DNA of 64,000 bases. Source: UBA1275 sp038124025. Lineage in GTDB: Bacteria > Bacteroidota > Rhodothermia > Balneolales > Balneolaceae. Every line of letters begins with the position of its first letter. Position 1 is the stretch's first letter. Under the pieces are notes generated by a model, which saw only the letters and a program-made list of their open reading frames with translations, was not told the DNA's origin and searched no databases. Below, in pieces: positions 36,844-46,395 of this stretch. The DNA lies in contig JAYPBC010000004.1 in the NCBI GenBank assembly GCA_038124025.1, positions 45,382 to 109,381 on the forward strand. Reading direction: 5' to 3'. The position numbers and the translations under genes are program-made.

Positions 36844-38688
36844 TTGGATAAGAATACTGTAGTTGGATTTACCCTGATATTTGTACTCATGCTTGGCTGG
36901 TTTTATTTCACTCTACCCAGCGAAGAACAATTAGCAGAACAACAACGGCAAAGGGCCATTAGAGATAGCTTAGCTCAGGTTGAATTGAATCAAAATCTAA
37001 GTGATGACTTGCCAACAGGCAACAGAGGTCTAAGTACTGTAAAAAATCAACAAATCAAGTCTAATGCACTAAGTGGCATGGACTCCAGTGAAATTACAAG
37101 TAGAGATGAAACCAATTTGCAAAATGTTGGAATGTTTGGGGCTATGCAAGATTCCGTTGAACGATTAATTACAGTCGATACACCCCTATATGAGGCTATT
37201 TTTACAAATCAAGGAGCAGGACCTTCAAAATTCACGTTAAAAGAGCATGTCAATTGGGCGGGTAGACCTGTACAAATGATCGGAGATACTACTCTTTCTG
37301 CCTATAACCTAGGCTTCTTAAGTACAGAAAACTATAACGTAGAAACCCAGCGCTTACTATTTGAAGCGGAAAATACAGCATCTTATATCCGTTTGATGAA
37401 GGGTGAAAGCAGAAGCTTAAGTTATCGCCTAAACCTAGCTAATGGTGGGGCACTTCGTTACACCTATACTTTTTTTTCTGACAGCTATGAAATAGACTTA
37501 AGTATAGAATACATTGGGATTCAAGATTATATCTTAGGCCGATCCGTTGATTTTAGTTTTAATAGCCCATTAAATTTCACCGAACGTGATCGAGTGCAAG
37601 AGGCTCTCGCGACTTCTGCCTACTTATATGCGGGCGGAGAACTCGAAAGACTTAAAGTCGACAAGCCAGACGAAAACAACGGCTACAACGAATTAAACGT
37701 AAACGGCGCGGTAGAATGGGTTGCCACCAAAACAAAATTCTTTGCTCAACTTATACAACCGGTCCATAGTACTGAAGGAGCCTTACTGGCAGGCCAGATA
37801 AACGGTAAGGTGGATCAACCCACCACTGATCACACCTATCAGGCTATGGTTAATTCTGATATACCGAAAAATGGAGTCCAAGAGTATAGACTCTACATAG
37901 GCCCTACCAAATATGCCGACATGAAAAGCTATAATGAGCATGCTTTTGATATGGTAGAAGTTGGTTATGGATGGCTAAGATGGTTCTCGGATCCATTTGT
38001 ACGATTTATTGTTATTCCATTTTTTAATGTGCTGGGTGGGTTTATCTCCAACTACGGTGTATTAATCATTGTATTTGCGGTTGCTGTTAAACTTGTACTA
38101 TCTCCACTCACCTATAAAAGTTATAAAAGCATGGCGGCCATGAAAGAAATACAGCCGCAGATAAAAGAACTACAAGAAAAATATAAAAATGACCCTCAGA
38201 AGCAGCAGAAAGCGACCATGGATTTGTATCGTAAAAATAAAGTGAATCCGTTAGGAGGATGTTTGCCCATGTTACTTCAGTTTCCTATCCTAATCACTCT
38301 CTGGCAATTTTTCCAAAATTCTATTCTATTACGACAAGAATCTTTCCTTTGGGCAAATGACTTATCCGCACCCGATTTTATCATCAATTTACCCTTTGGA
38401 ATCCCGTTTATAGGAGATCAAATTGGTGGGTTTGTACTATTGATGTCGCTCTCCATGGGGTTACAAAGCCGACTTACCGGGGGGGCGAGTGGCGGTGGTG
38501 CCGCAAGCGGTGCTATGGCTCAGCAGATGAAAATAATGCAGTATCTACTCCCAATTATGATGCTGTTCATATTTAACCGCTTTGCTTCTGGATTGAGCCT
38601 TTACTATCTCATTTACAATGTGTTATCGATTGTTCAACAATACTACATCAATCGTAGTACCCATAAAGCAGCACTGGTAAAGTCTTAA
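36844..38688 (+). CDS. yidC: Membrane protein insertase YidC
   Basis: Inserts and folds inner membrane proteins. 614 residues. The start TTG at 36844 (MDKNTVVGFTLIFVLMLGWF) matches the conserved family N terminus. A first helix, a large periplasmic domain (about 80-360), then the conserved five-helix core with GGFISNYGVLIIVFAVAVKL, YKSMAAMKEIQPQIKELQEK, NPLGGCLPMLLQFPIL and YYLIYNVLSIVQQYYINR. Follows rnpA after 73 bases; the small yidD gene that often lies between them is absent. Confidence 0.95.
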   Translation: MDKNTVVGFTLIFVLMLGWFYFTLPSEEQLAEQQRQRAIRDSLAQVELNQNLSDDLPTGNRGLSTVKNQQIKSNALSGMDSSEITSRDETNLQNVGMFGAMQDSVERLITVDTPLYEAIFTNQGAGPSKFTLKEHVNWAGRPVQMIGDTTLSAYNLGFLSTENYNVETQRLLFEAENTASYIRLMKGESRSLSYRLNLANGGALRYTYTFFSDSYEIDLSIEYIGIQDYILGRSVDFSFNSPLNFTERDRVQEALATSAYLYAGGELERLKVDKPDENNGYNELNVNGAVEWVATKTKFFAQLIQPVHSTEGALLAGQINGKVDQPTTDHTYQAMVNSDIPKNGVQEYRLYIGPTKYADMKSYNEHAFDMVEVGYGWLRWFSDPFVRFIVIPFFNVLGGFISNYGVLIIVFAVAVKLVLSPLTYKSYKSMAAMKEIQPQIKELQEKYKNDPQKQQKATMDLYRKNKVNPLGGCLPMLLQFPILITLWQFFQNSILLRQESFLWANDLSAPDFIINLPFGIPFIGDQIGGFVLLMSLSMGLQSRLTGGASGGGAASGAMAQQMKIMQYLLPIMMLFIFNRFASGLSLYYLIYNVLSIVQQYYINRSTHKAALVKS

Positions 38689-38818
38689 GTTTTTTTTCTT
38701 TGGTCGATAATTTCTAAGGGATTACAATTAAGCTGAGCAATGTTTTTAATAAGAATTATTCGGTTATGGATATCTCTAAGTTAAAATCATAAGAAAAATA
38801 CGTTGATCTGAATTATTC

Positions 38819-38824
38819 AAGGAA
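38819..38824 (+). promoter_or_regulatory. Ribosome binding site deciding a TTG start
   Basis: AAGGAA, 7 bases before the TTG at 38832. It is the main evidence that the HsdR-N-like gene begins with TTG. A TATATTTG word overlaps the start codon (38827-38834) but is too late to be its promoter. Confidence 0.5.
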
Positions 38825-38831
38825 TCTATAT

Positions 38832-39734
38832 TTGTTAAGCTCTGCCTTATACCATTATCCAATCGTTCGCTACACGTCTAATGAGGTGGAGTTATGGAAT
38901 CCTGTTTATAAGACTTGGTTTAAAAATAGACCCGAAGAGCGTATCCGCCTCAGGATTATTGAATATTTTTTACAAGAATGTCAGCTGTCACCCAACAGAA
39001 TGGGTCTGGAATTTTCAGTGCATTTAGTAAATAATACCAAAGGACGCATAGATCTTGTTTGTTTTGATGAAAGTTATGCGGCTCATTGCCTTGTTGAATG
39101 TAAACAGGTAAATGTTCCTTTAAATGAACAAGTTGCTCAGCAAATCGCTAAATACCATTTAAGTCTACCAAGTCCCTATTTACTCATTACAAATGGCATA
39201 GTAGATGCTTGGTTTCACCAAACTACAAAGGGCATAATATATCTTGAACAACTGCCTAAGGAGTATAAATCTACCCGGATGGTTAATAGGGACGTAGACT
39301 ATTGGATAGATCGCGGATTTATTAATCCAAATAACCCCGATAGACTACATAAATTATCATCTACTATATGCTCACTCTTATATACAGATACAAAGACTCC
39401 TCCTATCTATTTGGACTTTGAGGATATTCCTTCAGAATTTATGCTTGAAAACTATTATTACATCCACACCTTAGGAGAAGAGGATAGTCATACTCATGTT
39501 GCCTTTGCAATGAATGGCAAGGGACGATCACAAAGCCTTGATGTGATTTTGAGTGAAAAAGGTGTGAGTACAAAATTGCTAAAAATAGATATTTTGGCTT
39601 TGTTTAACCACGAAAATACCCACGCAACCCTCTATACGGAAAATGGACAACGCCAAGTTGATATTTCTGCTATGTCACCAATTCACACCGAAGAGTGGAT
39701 GACCAGAATAGGTCAGTTTATGGGCATGGCCTAA
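38832..39734 (+). CDS. HsdR N-terminal-domain-like (PD-(D/E)XK) protein
   Basis: 300 residues. The first half has a nuclease-type core: RPEERIRLRIIEYFLQE helix, GRIDLVCFDE (catalytic Asp), and CLVECKQVNVPLNEQVAQQI with ExK; residues about 70-115. This matches the HSDR_N_2 family of housekeeping-like proteins in Bacteroidota, not a full restriction enzyme. The second half (about 150-300) is without recognised domain. The start is TTG at 38832, backed by AAGGAA at 38819-38824, 7 bases upstream. No methylase or specificity gene adjoins, so a restriction role is unlikely. Confidence 0.78.
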   Translation: MLSSALYHYPIVRYTSNEVELWNPVYKTWFKNRPEERIRLRIIEYFLQECQLSPNRMGLEFSVHLVNNTKGRIDLVCFDESYAAHCLVECKQVNVPLNEQVAQQIAKYHLSLPSPYLLITNGIVDAWFHQTTKGIIYLEQLPKEYKSTRMVNRDVDYWIDRGFINPNNPDRLHKLSSTICSLLYTDTKTPPIYLDFEDIPSEFMLENYYYIHTLGEEDSHTHVAFAMNGKGRSQSLDVILSEKGVSTKLLKIDILALFNHENTHATLYTENGQRQVDISAMSPIHTEEWMTRIGQFMGMA

Positions 39735-39802
39735 CCAATGATGACCAAAAAGGCACTAAGAAAGCCCCATCCTAAATAAAAACATCGCTTACACGTACCC
39801 TC

Positions 39803-40408
39803 TTACAGGTTCCTTGAATCTTTGCTATCTATTTTGACCGTTGGTTTAATCGACCTGTTCCATTGTAACCAGCCCATTACAGCTAACACAGTAAAAACCA
39901 GGAATTGGCCACTGGTTAGCACCAAACCCTTATAATAATACAGTGGAATTGAAAGCAAATCGGTTGCAATCCAAAATAACCAGTGTTCTACTTTTTTTTC
40001 GGCCATTAGCCACATCCCTACAATAGCCAAGGATGTAGTTAATGAATCCCATAATGGAATATCACTATCCGTAAACCGTTGAAGTAGTATGAATAGTATG
40101 AGCCATGAAAGAAATAATAAGGAGAGTGATATGATCAAAACTTTTTTACTACTGCGAGTAATTTCTTTTACTGTGCTACCTACTGAGGGCTGAAGCCACC
40201 GGTACCAACCATACATACTCATAATTACATAGTATATGTTAATCCCCATATCAGCATAAATACCGTATACAAAGGATAAATACACGTAGATACCAACACT
40301 AACTAAACCTACAGGATATACCCATATTTTTTCTTTAACTGAAAACCATACACTTGCAAGGCCTGTACCAACAGCCAAGCCTTCAATACTAAAGAGGTAA
40401 TCAATCAT
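39803..40408 (-). CDS. pnuC: PnuC-family nicotinamide mononucleotide/riboside transporter
   Basis: 201 residues, about six to seven membrane helices. The family pattern is clear: GLASVWFSVKEKIWVYPVGL near the N terminus, YGWYRWLQ in the middle, and VEHWLFWIATDLLSIPLYYY with the conserved W and D. It imports vitamin B3 nucleosides for NAD. Relatives can carry vitamin B1 or B2, so the substrate is likely but not certain. Last gene of the porX-tsaE-small protein-pnuC run, overlapping the small protein gene by 4 bases. Confidence 0.88.
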   Translation of the reverse strand: MIDYLFSIEGLAVGTGLASVWFSVKEKIWVYPVGLVSVGIYVYLSFVYGIYADMGINIYYVIMSMYGWYRWLQPSVGSTVKEITRSSKKVLIISLSLLFLSWLILFILLQRFTDSDIPLWDSLTTSLAIVGMWLMAEKKVEHWLFWIATDLLSIPLYYYKGLVLTSGQFLVFTVLAVMGWLQWNRSIKPTVKIDSKDSRNL

Positions 40409-40695
40409 ACTTTTGCTTTTAATACACCCGTCAAGTTCAATGTATGAATAGGGATTAAATAGTTGATTAGAATTTCATCTTTATGAATACCCAGTAGCCC
40501 CGTACCCCGAAAGTCGACTATACATACCTTCTCTTCTCTTTGAACAATTTCACCAATTCCATAGAATTCTGGACTCGGACCATAATAAACCAGATCACCT
40601 GGCTTCAATTCATTTTTTGCGCGCAGGTGGAAGGGCATGATCACCGGAAGTAAATCTAAACGGTATGAAAGTCTTTTTTTATTATCCAACGGCAT
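40405..40695 (-). CDS. Small SH3-like-barrel protein of unknown function
   Basis: 96 residues from the ATG at 40695 (MPLDNKKRLSYRLD); an upstream start at 40740 would run deeper into tsaE. The core LKPGDLVYYGPSPEFYGIGE, IVQREEKVCIVDFRG and GIHKDEILINYLIPI looks like a compact beta-barrel of the SH3 or CarD-like kind (GD.V.Y.....GIG.I). No family name recognised. It overlaps tsaE by 14 bases and pnuC by 4, so all three are co-translated. Function unknown. Confidence 0.68.
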   Translation of the reverse strand: MPLDNKKRLSYRLDLLPVIMPFHLRAKNELKPGDLVYYGPSPEFYGIGEIVQREEKVCIVDFRGTGLLGIHKDEILINYLIPIHTLNLTGVLKAKV

Positions 40696-41143
40696 ATTTC
40701 TGTTTTTTACAGATATGAATCCTACGTTGCTCAGAAGCATTTTTTATGCGTTCAATTTCTATCACCCACCAAGTATCCGTAGAAAATGGCATGGCAAGAT
40801 CCGGCCACTCAATAATGCAAACACCGTCATTGTAAAGATATTCTTCAAATCCAATCTCTTGAAGCTCTTGTGGAGCTTGTAACCGATATAAATCAAAATG
40901 ATAAAGTGGTATTTTCCCAGAATATTCATGCACCACCGCATAAGTTGGTGATTGCACATTCTTCTCGTCCACATCAAAATAAGAGGCTAATCCTTTGGTG
41001 AAATGTGTCTTTCCAACACCTAATCCTCCTTCTAAAATAACCACATCATTCGACTTAAGTTTCTGTGCAAATTCTTTGGCTATGGCAATGGTTTGTTCTA
41101 CCGATGAAGAGTAAAGGCTCTGATCCGATATATTATCCATCAT
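40682..41143 (-). CDS. tsaE: tRNA threonylcarbamoyladenosine biosynthesis ATPase TsaE
   Basis: Part of the machinery that makes t6A37 in tRNAs. 153 residues, normal length. Walker A is GGLGVGKT (39-46), followed by SPTYAVVHEYSG and LYHFDLYRL, then GVCIIEWPDLA with the conserved EW. The start overlaps the end of porX by 11 bases and its own end overlaps the next small gene, so it is in a tight operon. Confidence 0.95.
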   Translation of the reverse strand: MMDNISDQSLYSSSVEQTIAIAKEFAQKLKSNDVVILEGGLGVGKTHFTKGLASYFDVDEKNVQSPTYAVVHEYSGKIPLYHFDLYRLQAPQELQEIGFEEYLYNDGVCIIEWPDLAMPFSTDTWWVIEIERIKNASEQRRIHICKKQKYAVG

Positions 41144-42722
41144 TCAATCTAGGTTCTAAAAGTGCCACCGGCAAAATCATTTCTTCCATAGAAGCTCCGC
41201 CATGTTGGAAGGTATCCTTGTAGCGATTTTGATATTTATGGTAATTAGTAGGATAGACAAAATAATAGTTTTCTTTTGCGATGAGATAGTCCTTCACATT
41301 AGTAAACTCAGGTAAGCCAAAAGCTTGCGCTTCGTTGAATACAATTACCGAGTCAGCATCTTCTGCATTTAAATTTCGCCCATACTTATATCGTAATCCA
41401 GTCGCCGTGTCTTTGTCACCGTATACCTTGGTATCCCGAAGGGCACGAACAGAGCCGTGATCGGTGGTAATTATTAGATGGACTCCTTCATCTGACAGTT
41501 CTTTGAACATCTGAAATAGAGATGAATGCTGGAACCATGCTTCTGTAATAGCTCGAAATGCTGCCTCATCAGGTGCTAATTCTTTAATGACGTCGGAATC
41601 GGAACGGGAATGAACCAAGGTATCTACAAAATTAAACACAAAGGCAGAGAGGGGACTCTGCGCATAGCTTTTAATTTTTTGAGCTATCTGACGTCCTTCT
41701 TGTGCATTAAGTATTTTCTCATATTTGGTTTTAATCCCAAGACCTCTTCTAGAAACATATGAGTCCAACAACTGGTGTTCATGTCTGTTCCAAGATTGCT
41801 CATCTTGATTCTGTTCCCATAATGTTGGGTATTGTTTCGAGATTTGTAATGGGGTTAAACCAGAAAAAATAGCATTTCGAGAATAAGGGGTAGCGGTAGG
41901 TAGTAGCGATAGATAAAATTCAGTTTGAATGTCATAGTACTGGTTTAAATATCGTTCAAAAACTAACCACTGATCATAACGCATACAGTCAATAACAAAA
42001 AACATGACATGTTTGCCTTGCTTTATTAAAGGCTCTACATAAGTAGATAGGATACCGGGTGAGAGCAATGGGGATTCATTTTCGGCCTGATTGCGGTCAA
42101 AAGCATCCACTAAATCATAGTTTTTAATCCACTGCTGGTAGTTTTGTTCCACCATTTTGCCAAATTCTCGGTTGGCCGAATGAAACTGATCGTCCAATAC
42201 CTGTTTTAAGGTTTCATCTCCTTGCCCTAAATCCATCTGCCACTGGGTAAGTTTTTTGTATACCTCAATCCAGCTTTGCCACGTTGTACGATGATGGAGT
42301 AAGGCATCCATTTCTGGGAAGGAACGTAAGTAAATTTGGGCCGATTTTTCATTTTCTAATCGACCTCTGTCTAACAACTTTTTGACGGTTAAAAGTATCT
42401 GCGAGGGGTTAACCGGTTTAATTAGATAATCAGATATTTTTGCTCCAATGGCCTCTTCCATGATGGATTCTTCTTCACTTTTCGTGATCATAACAACTGG
42501 AACCAATGGAAACTTGGATTTAATCTGTTCCAGAGCTTGTAATCCGCCCATACCTGGCATCTGTTCATCTAAGAATACCACATCAAATAGCTGCTCGTCC
42601 ATCATGGAGACCGCATCTCTACCATTGGTCACTGCGACCACTTCAAAGCCTTTTCTCTGCAGGAAAAGTATATTGGATTGCAGTTGATCTATTTCATCAT
42701 CTGCCCATAAAATACTTGGCAT
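41133..42722 (-). CDS. porX: PorX-type response regulator with PglZ phosphatase domain
   Basis: 529 residues. Receiver domain 1-120 with phospho-acceptor D52 (VVFLDEQMPGMGG), acidic pair D8-D9 (LWADDE) and K in LIKPVNPSQ; a helical linker; then a PglZ/alkaline phosphatase-like domain with FFVIDCMRYDQWLVF, TPYSRNAIFSG and ITTDHGSVRA as metal-site elements. PorX is known as a regulator and nucleotide-cleaving enzyme linked to the type IX secretion system. Here it heads a run with tsaE, a small gene and pnuC. Two T9SS-sorted proteins in the window make its role plausible. Confidence 0.9.
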   Translation of the reverse strand: MPSILWADDEIDQLQSNILFLQRKGFEVVAVTNGRDAVSMMDEQLFDVVFLDEQMPGMGGLQALEQIKSKFPLVPVVMITKSEEESIMEEAIGAKISDYLIKPVNPSQILLTVKKLLDRGRLENEKSAQIYLRSFPEMDALLHHRTTWQSWIEVYKKLTQWQMDLGQGDETLKQVLDDQFHSANREFGKMVEQNYQQWIKNYDLVDAFDRNQAENESPLLSPGILSTYVEPLIKQGKHVMFFVIDCMRYDQWLVFERYLNQYYDIQTEFYLSLLPTATPYSRNAIFSGLTPLQISKQYPTLWEQNQDEQSWNRHEHQLLDSYVSRRGLGIKTKYEKILNAQEGRQIAQKIKSYAQSPLSAFVFNFVDTLVHSRSDSDVIKELAPDEAAFRAITEAWFQHSSLFQMFKELSDEGVHLIITTDHGSVRALRDTKVYGDKDTATGLRYKYGRNLNAEDADSVIVFNEAQAFGLPEFTNVKDYLIAKENYYFVYPTNYHKYQNRYKDTFQHGGASMEEMILPVALLEPRLNDG

Positions 42723-42820
42723 TGTGTAGCGGATTCATGAATGGTTATGGTGCTTATTAAATATACTAAAACCCCGTAAGGCTATGCAGTCTAATAATTC
42801 AAATTCCATAGCACCTCTTA

Positions 42821-43312
42821 TCATTCCATACTTGATTCAATGTAAAGGTGTATTTTTAATTTTTCCCATCTTTTCTCGGCAATACCTTTCACCTCCATTA
42901 ATTCTTCTAGCCGGGTAAAGTTTCCATGAATTCTTCGATATTCAAGTATTCTTTGAGCATATACCTCTCCAATTCCAGGGAGTTGCACCCATTGTTCTAG
43001 TGTGGCTGTATTCATGTTAATGACCACTGTATCGCTTGCGGCTGACCCATCCTTTTTGGAAGTTAATAACAAGGAATCAGAGGCATCCCCTGATATTTTC
43101 AGGTAAGCTTGTTCAAAAGCCTGAGAACGTTCTACAAATTCTTGGTACTCTTGTTCATATGAATGTGTAGGTATTGAAGAAGCTCGATGACTCAGAATCT
43201 GAACGAAGCCTACTACACTTACTGCTACTAAAAGGCTACTAATGAGCGTAATTTCCTTAGGATCGGCACCTAAGTACTGACTCCAGAAAAACAGAAACCG
43301 GTTGATATTCAT
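42821..43312 (-). CDS. ComEA-like helix-hairpin-helix membrane protein
   Basis: 163 residues. One N-terminal membrane helix (LISSLLVAVSVVGFVQIL, about 23-40), a polar spacer, and a C-terminal double HhH DNA-binding domain: INMNTATLEQWVQLPGIG, YAQRILEYRRIHG, RLEELMEVKGIAEKRWEKL. The arrangement of anchored HhH domain is that of ComEA, which binds incoming DNA in the periplasm, but no other competence gene is near. Could also serve another DNA-related task. Confidence 0.82.
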   Translation of the reverse strand: MNINRFLFFWSQYLGADPKEITLISSLLVAVSVVGFVQILSHRASSIPTHSYEQEYQEFVERSQAFEQAYLKISGDASDSLLLTSKKDGSAASDTVVINMNTATLEQWVQLPGIGEVYAQRILEYRRIHGNFTRLEELMEVKGIAEKRWEKLKIHLYIESSME

Positions 43313-43457
43313 GTAAACCTACTCTTTGTTATGGTGGATTAACGTAAAACGTCTATAGATAATGAGCACATCAACACGGTATACTTACAAAATTATGTTA
43401 GCTCACCATTGTTTTTTTCAAGCTTAATTTTTTATCCAACTAGCGCTATATTTAATT

Positions 43458-44384
43458 ATGTCACAATCCACTACTAAGAATTCACCTGTCATACAGGCTC
43501 ATCGCTTTGATTATAGCGGAACCACCTTAGCCTGGGTACATATAAGCATGGATCCTTCTAGTAGTGCTAGTGGTAAGGCATCAACCGGGTCAGCTAATGA
43601 ATTAACCAGTGGCTCATCAAGTAGTCCAACCCGTCTACCATCGCATCCATTAGTTATTTTGCACGGATGGGGTGCTAATAAAAAAGTAATGCAACCCCTT
43701 GGGCGGGCCCTTGCACTTAATCGTGACTGTTATATAGTAGATTTAGCAGGTTTTGGGGAATCCTCCGAACCGCCTGTTGCCTGGAAAATTGATGACTATG
43801 CCGATAGTATTCAAGCCTGGGTGGAACATATCGAACTGGACAAGTTTGATATGATAGCTCACTCTTTTGGTGGTCGAATTACCTTAAAACTGTTGACTCG
43901 TACATGGGCTAAAAAACATGTCAATCACGTTTTAATAACGGGGGGTGCCGGGATGAAACCTCGGCGGAGTGCGAGCTTTTATGTTAAAAAGTATGTTGCA
44001 AAAGGTCTAAAAGCACCCTTCAACCTGCTTCCTGAGCCTCTCAAATCTAGAAGTTTAAACTGGCTTCGAGCTACAAAAGCCTGGAAATCACTTGGTTCTA
44101 GTGAGTACGCCGTTTTGTCTGGTGTTATGCGTGAAACCTTTGTTCACTCGGTTACAGAATATTTGGAATCTACTCTTGCAAAAATTTCCCATTCTGTACT
44201 TCTACTCTGGGGCGAAAACGACGATGCTACCCCGTTATATCAAGGGCAAAGAATGGAGAAAGGTCTATCTAATGCCGCTTTAGTCATTATGGATGGCTGT
44301 GGGCACTATGCATTTTTGGATAAACCTAAACAATTTGTTGCTATTGCCGAAGCGTATCTAAGACCAACTGATCGGAAAGATTAA
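43458..44384 (+). CDS. Alpha/beta hydrolase
   Basis: 308 residues. The fold is clear: LVILHGWGANKKVMQPLG (oxyanion region), IVDLAGFGESSEPP, the nucleophile elbow AHSFGG with S136, the acid region WGENDDATPL (D255 or D256) and the catalytic histidine in GCGHYAFLDKP (H283). Residues about 33-58 form a Ser/Gly/Thr-rich insert between the first strands (SSSASGKASTGSA) that is unusual and may be a flexible surface loop. Substrate unknown. Its 3' end overlaps the convergent pseudouridine synthase gene by 44 bases. Confidence 0.85.
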   Translation: MSQSTTKNSPVIQAHRFDYSGTTLAWVHISMDPSSSASGKASTGSANELTSGSSSSPTRLPSHPLVILHGWGANKKVMQPLGRALALNRDCYIVDLAGFGESSEPPVAWKIDDYADSIQAWVEHIELDKFDMIAHSFGGRITLKLLTRTWAKKHVNHVLITGGAGMKPRRSASFYVKKYVAKGLKAPFNLLPEPLKSRSLNWLRATKAWKSLGSSEYAVLSGVMRETFVHSVTEYLESTLAKISHSVLLLWGENDDATPLYQGQRMEKGLSNAALVIMDGCGHYAFLDKPKQFVAIAEAYLRPTDRKD

Positions 44385-45273
44385 ATCTAAGTCCTAGAGT
44401 TGGTAATTGTAGGGATTTACTCACAAGAGCAATACCTTTGTTTTGCAGGCGATTGCCCGAATTATCACCATTTGGGCCATAGATAAGATCGTTATAAATA
44501 GGATAACCAAAGTGGGATAAGTGTAAACGAATTTGATGGGTTCTTCCGGTTATGGGGCGACATTCCACCAAAGACTCCGGTCCTTCTTGACGTAAAACTC
44601 TGCACATGGTTTGGGCAGCAAGAGCTCCTTTTAAATGATCCCCACATTCGAACACAAATCCCTTCTTTCGGCGAATAGGGGCATTAATAAGGTGTTCATC
44701 AAACATACTCGGATGCCCTTTCACTCGTGCCCAGTACACTTTTTGCACCTTGAACTCTTCGAAAGCTTTGGTGCAAGCCCGTGCCACTTCCTTATTTTTA
44801 GCCATTAGAACCAGACCCGAAGTGACCGCATCTAACCTGTGCACAATACGTAATCCGTCGTATCCTCTTTCCTTTAATATAGACTGAAGACTATTTTTAA
44901 AATATCTCCCCCCTGCGTGCATAGGCATTGGAGCGGGCTTAAATACCGCCACTATATCGGATGTTTCCTCCAATACCCTGACCTCATCGGGCACGCTAGG
45001 CTCAATCATCCTAGGAACATGATGAACAATGATGTCACCAGATGCTAAGGCTAAGCCTGCTTCATCAAATTTGAGGGCATGGATGGATGTTCCATTTCTT
45101 AGAACGTGAATTAGACCTTCATTTTCTCGATGGTGCCATACGCTTTCTCCAACATGAGGAAAACGTTCAACCAAAAAGGTATGGAGCTCCTTACCATACC
45201 CATCGCTTCGCACCGCTGTATGATGTGTGTAAGGATATGACGATACCAAACGTACCTTACGAGAATCCGCCAT
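44341..45273 (-). CDS. RluA-family pseudouridine synthase
   Basis: 310 residues. The catalytic signature is IVHRLDAVTSGLVLMAKN with D148. CRPITGRTHQIRLHLSHFGY is the C-terminal RNA-binding-site motif and AVFKPAPMPMHAGG the first conserved block. An S4-like region precedes it (about 20-95). Target (rRNA or tRNA) cannot be assigned. The 44-base convergent overlap with the hydrolase gene makes its last 14 codons antisense to that gene. Confidence 0.92.
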   Translation of the reverse strand: MADSRKVRLVSSYPYTHHTAVRSDGYGKELHTFLVERFPHVGESVWHHRENEGLIHVLRNGTSIHALKFDEAGLALASGDIIVHHVPRMIEPSVPDEVRVLEETSDIVAVFKPAPMPMHAGGRYFKNSLQSILKERGYDGLRIVHRLDAVTSGLVLMAKNKEVARACTKAFEEFKVQKVYWARVKGHPSMFDEHLINAPIRRKKGFVFECGDHLKGALAAQTMCRVLRQEGPESLVECRPITGRTHQIRLHLSHFGYPIYNDLIYGPNGDNSGNRLQNKGIALVSKSLQLPTLGLRFNLSDQLVLDTLRQ

Positions 45274-45336
45274 ACCCTATGAGAACTTGGGATTATTCAT
45301 AGTACATATGACTAAATTAGCAGGAGTCTCGACCCC

Positions 45337-46329
45337 TCAAGAAAGACACCCATTTGGCTCTTCTGCTTCGGCTTTTTTAATCCACTCTTTATTTCGTTCT
45401 TTAAAATCATCGTCAAAGTAATTGTACCACTTACGGAAGGGTTGGAATGCATGGTCTGGATCAAATGGTCTTCGGTATTCACTTTTTTTGCATTCTTCGC
45501 TACAACAACCTTCCATCAATCGTGCGCCTTCTTCGGAGCAAACAAACAATTTGTTGCACTCCATATTTGCGCAATTGACGTAGCTATCAGCAGGATCTCC
45601 CGTAATTTCGCAATGGGCAATGGGTGCTAAATCTTTAGGATTGACAGGAACAACAAGTCGATCATCAAACACAAAACACTTCCCTTTGAAATGTTCTCCT
45701 CCTTCTTTGTAGGCATAGTTTAAAATTCCACCGTGTAATTGATTCACATCTTCCCAGCCTTCCTGCTTCATTAGTACCGAAAACTTTTCGCAGCGAATCC
45801 CTCCAGTACAATACATGAGTACTTTTTTGTCCTTAGGTATGTCTATCGTCCTTAACCAATCCGGAAACTCATAGAAGTTTTTTAAATTGGGTTTTATTGC
45901 CCCTTCAAAGTGACCCACTTTTGATTCGTAATTATTACGTACATCTATGACCACATGATCCTCATCGGATTCAAGAATGCTACGCCATTCGCTTGGTTCT
46001 AGATGCCTACCTCCCTGTTTAGGATCCACGCCATCTACATGTAAAGAGACAATTTCTTTTCTCACTTTACAAATTAACTTAGCAAAAGGTATCTGATCAT
46101 ATGACTCTTGCTTAAATTCGGTCTCACCAAAACCTGGCAGCTCCCATACATACTGTTTATATGCTTCAATTTGGTCAGAACTACCAGAAGCAGTACCGTT
46201 AAGTCCCTCACTTGAAATATAAATACGACCTTTAAGACCTAATTCTTTACATTTAGCCTTGTGTGCCTTACAAAATTCTTCAGGCGACACTATTTCATGA
46301 AAATGGTAATAGAGTATAACTTCGTACAT
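45337..46329 (-). CDS. trhO: tRNA uridine(34) hydroxylase TrhO (rhodanese-fold)
   Basis: Makes 5-hydroxyuridine at tRNA position 34 with oxygen. 330 residues. An N-terminal acylphosphatase-like domain (GLKGRIYISSEGLNGTASGS) and a rhodanese domain with VIDVRNNYESKVGHFEGA and the active-site loop CTGGIR (C174), then a C-terminal Cys-rich segment (CEITGDPADSYVNCANMECN, CSEEC) that binds zinc in the family's longer branch. Divergent from the secreted metalloprotease gene. Confidence 0.93.
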   Translation of the reverse strand: MYEVILYYHFHEIVSPEEFCKAHKAKCKELGLKGRIYISSEGLNGTASGSSDQIEAYKQYVWELPGFGETEFKQESYDQIPFAKLICKVRKEIVSLHVDGVDPKQGGRHLEPSEWRSILESDEDHVVIDVRNNYESKVGHFEGAIKPNLKNFYEFPDWLRTIDIPKDKKVLMYCTGGIRCEKFSVLMKQEGWEDVNQLHGGILNYAYKEGGEHFKGKCFVFDDRLVVPVNPKDLAPIAHCEITGDPADSYVNCANMECNKLFVCSEEGARLMEGCCSEECKKSEYRRPFDPDHAFQPFRKWYNYFDDDFKERNKEWIKKAEAEEPNGCLS

Positions 46330-46395
46330 TTCTTAAGACTTAGATAATTCCATTAAGGCCATAAAGATAACCATAATTTAGTAGTAAGTACCAAT

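Noticed and set aside
38827..38834. TATATTTG as a promoter element for the HsdR-N-like gene
   Set aside because: It overlaps the start codon; a transcript starting after it would lack the ribosome site at 38819-38824.
38832..39734. Restriction-modification system
   Set aside because: Only a PD-(D/E)XK N-terminal-domain protein is present; no methylase, specificity subunit or helicase nearby.
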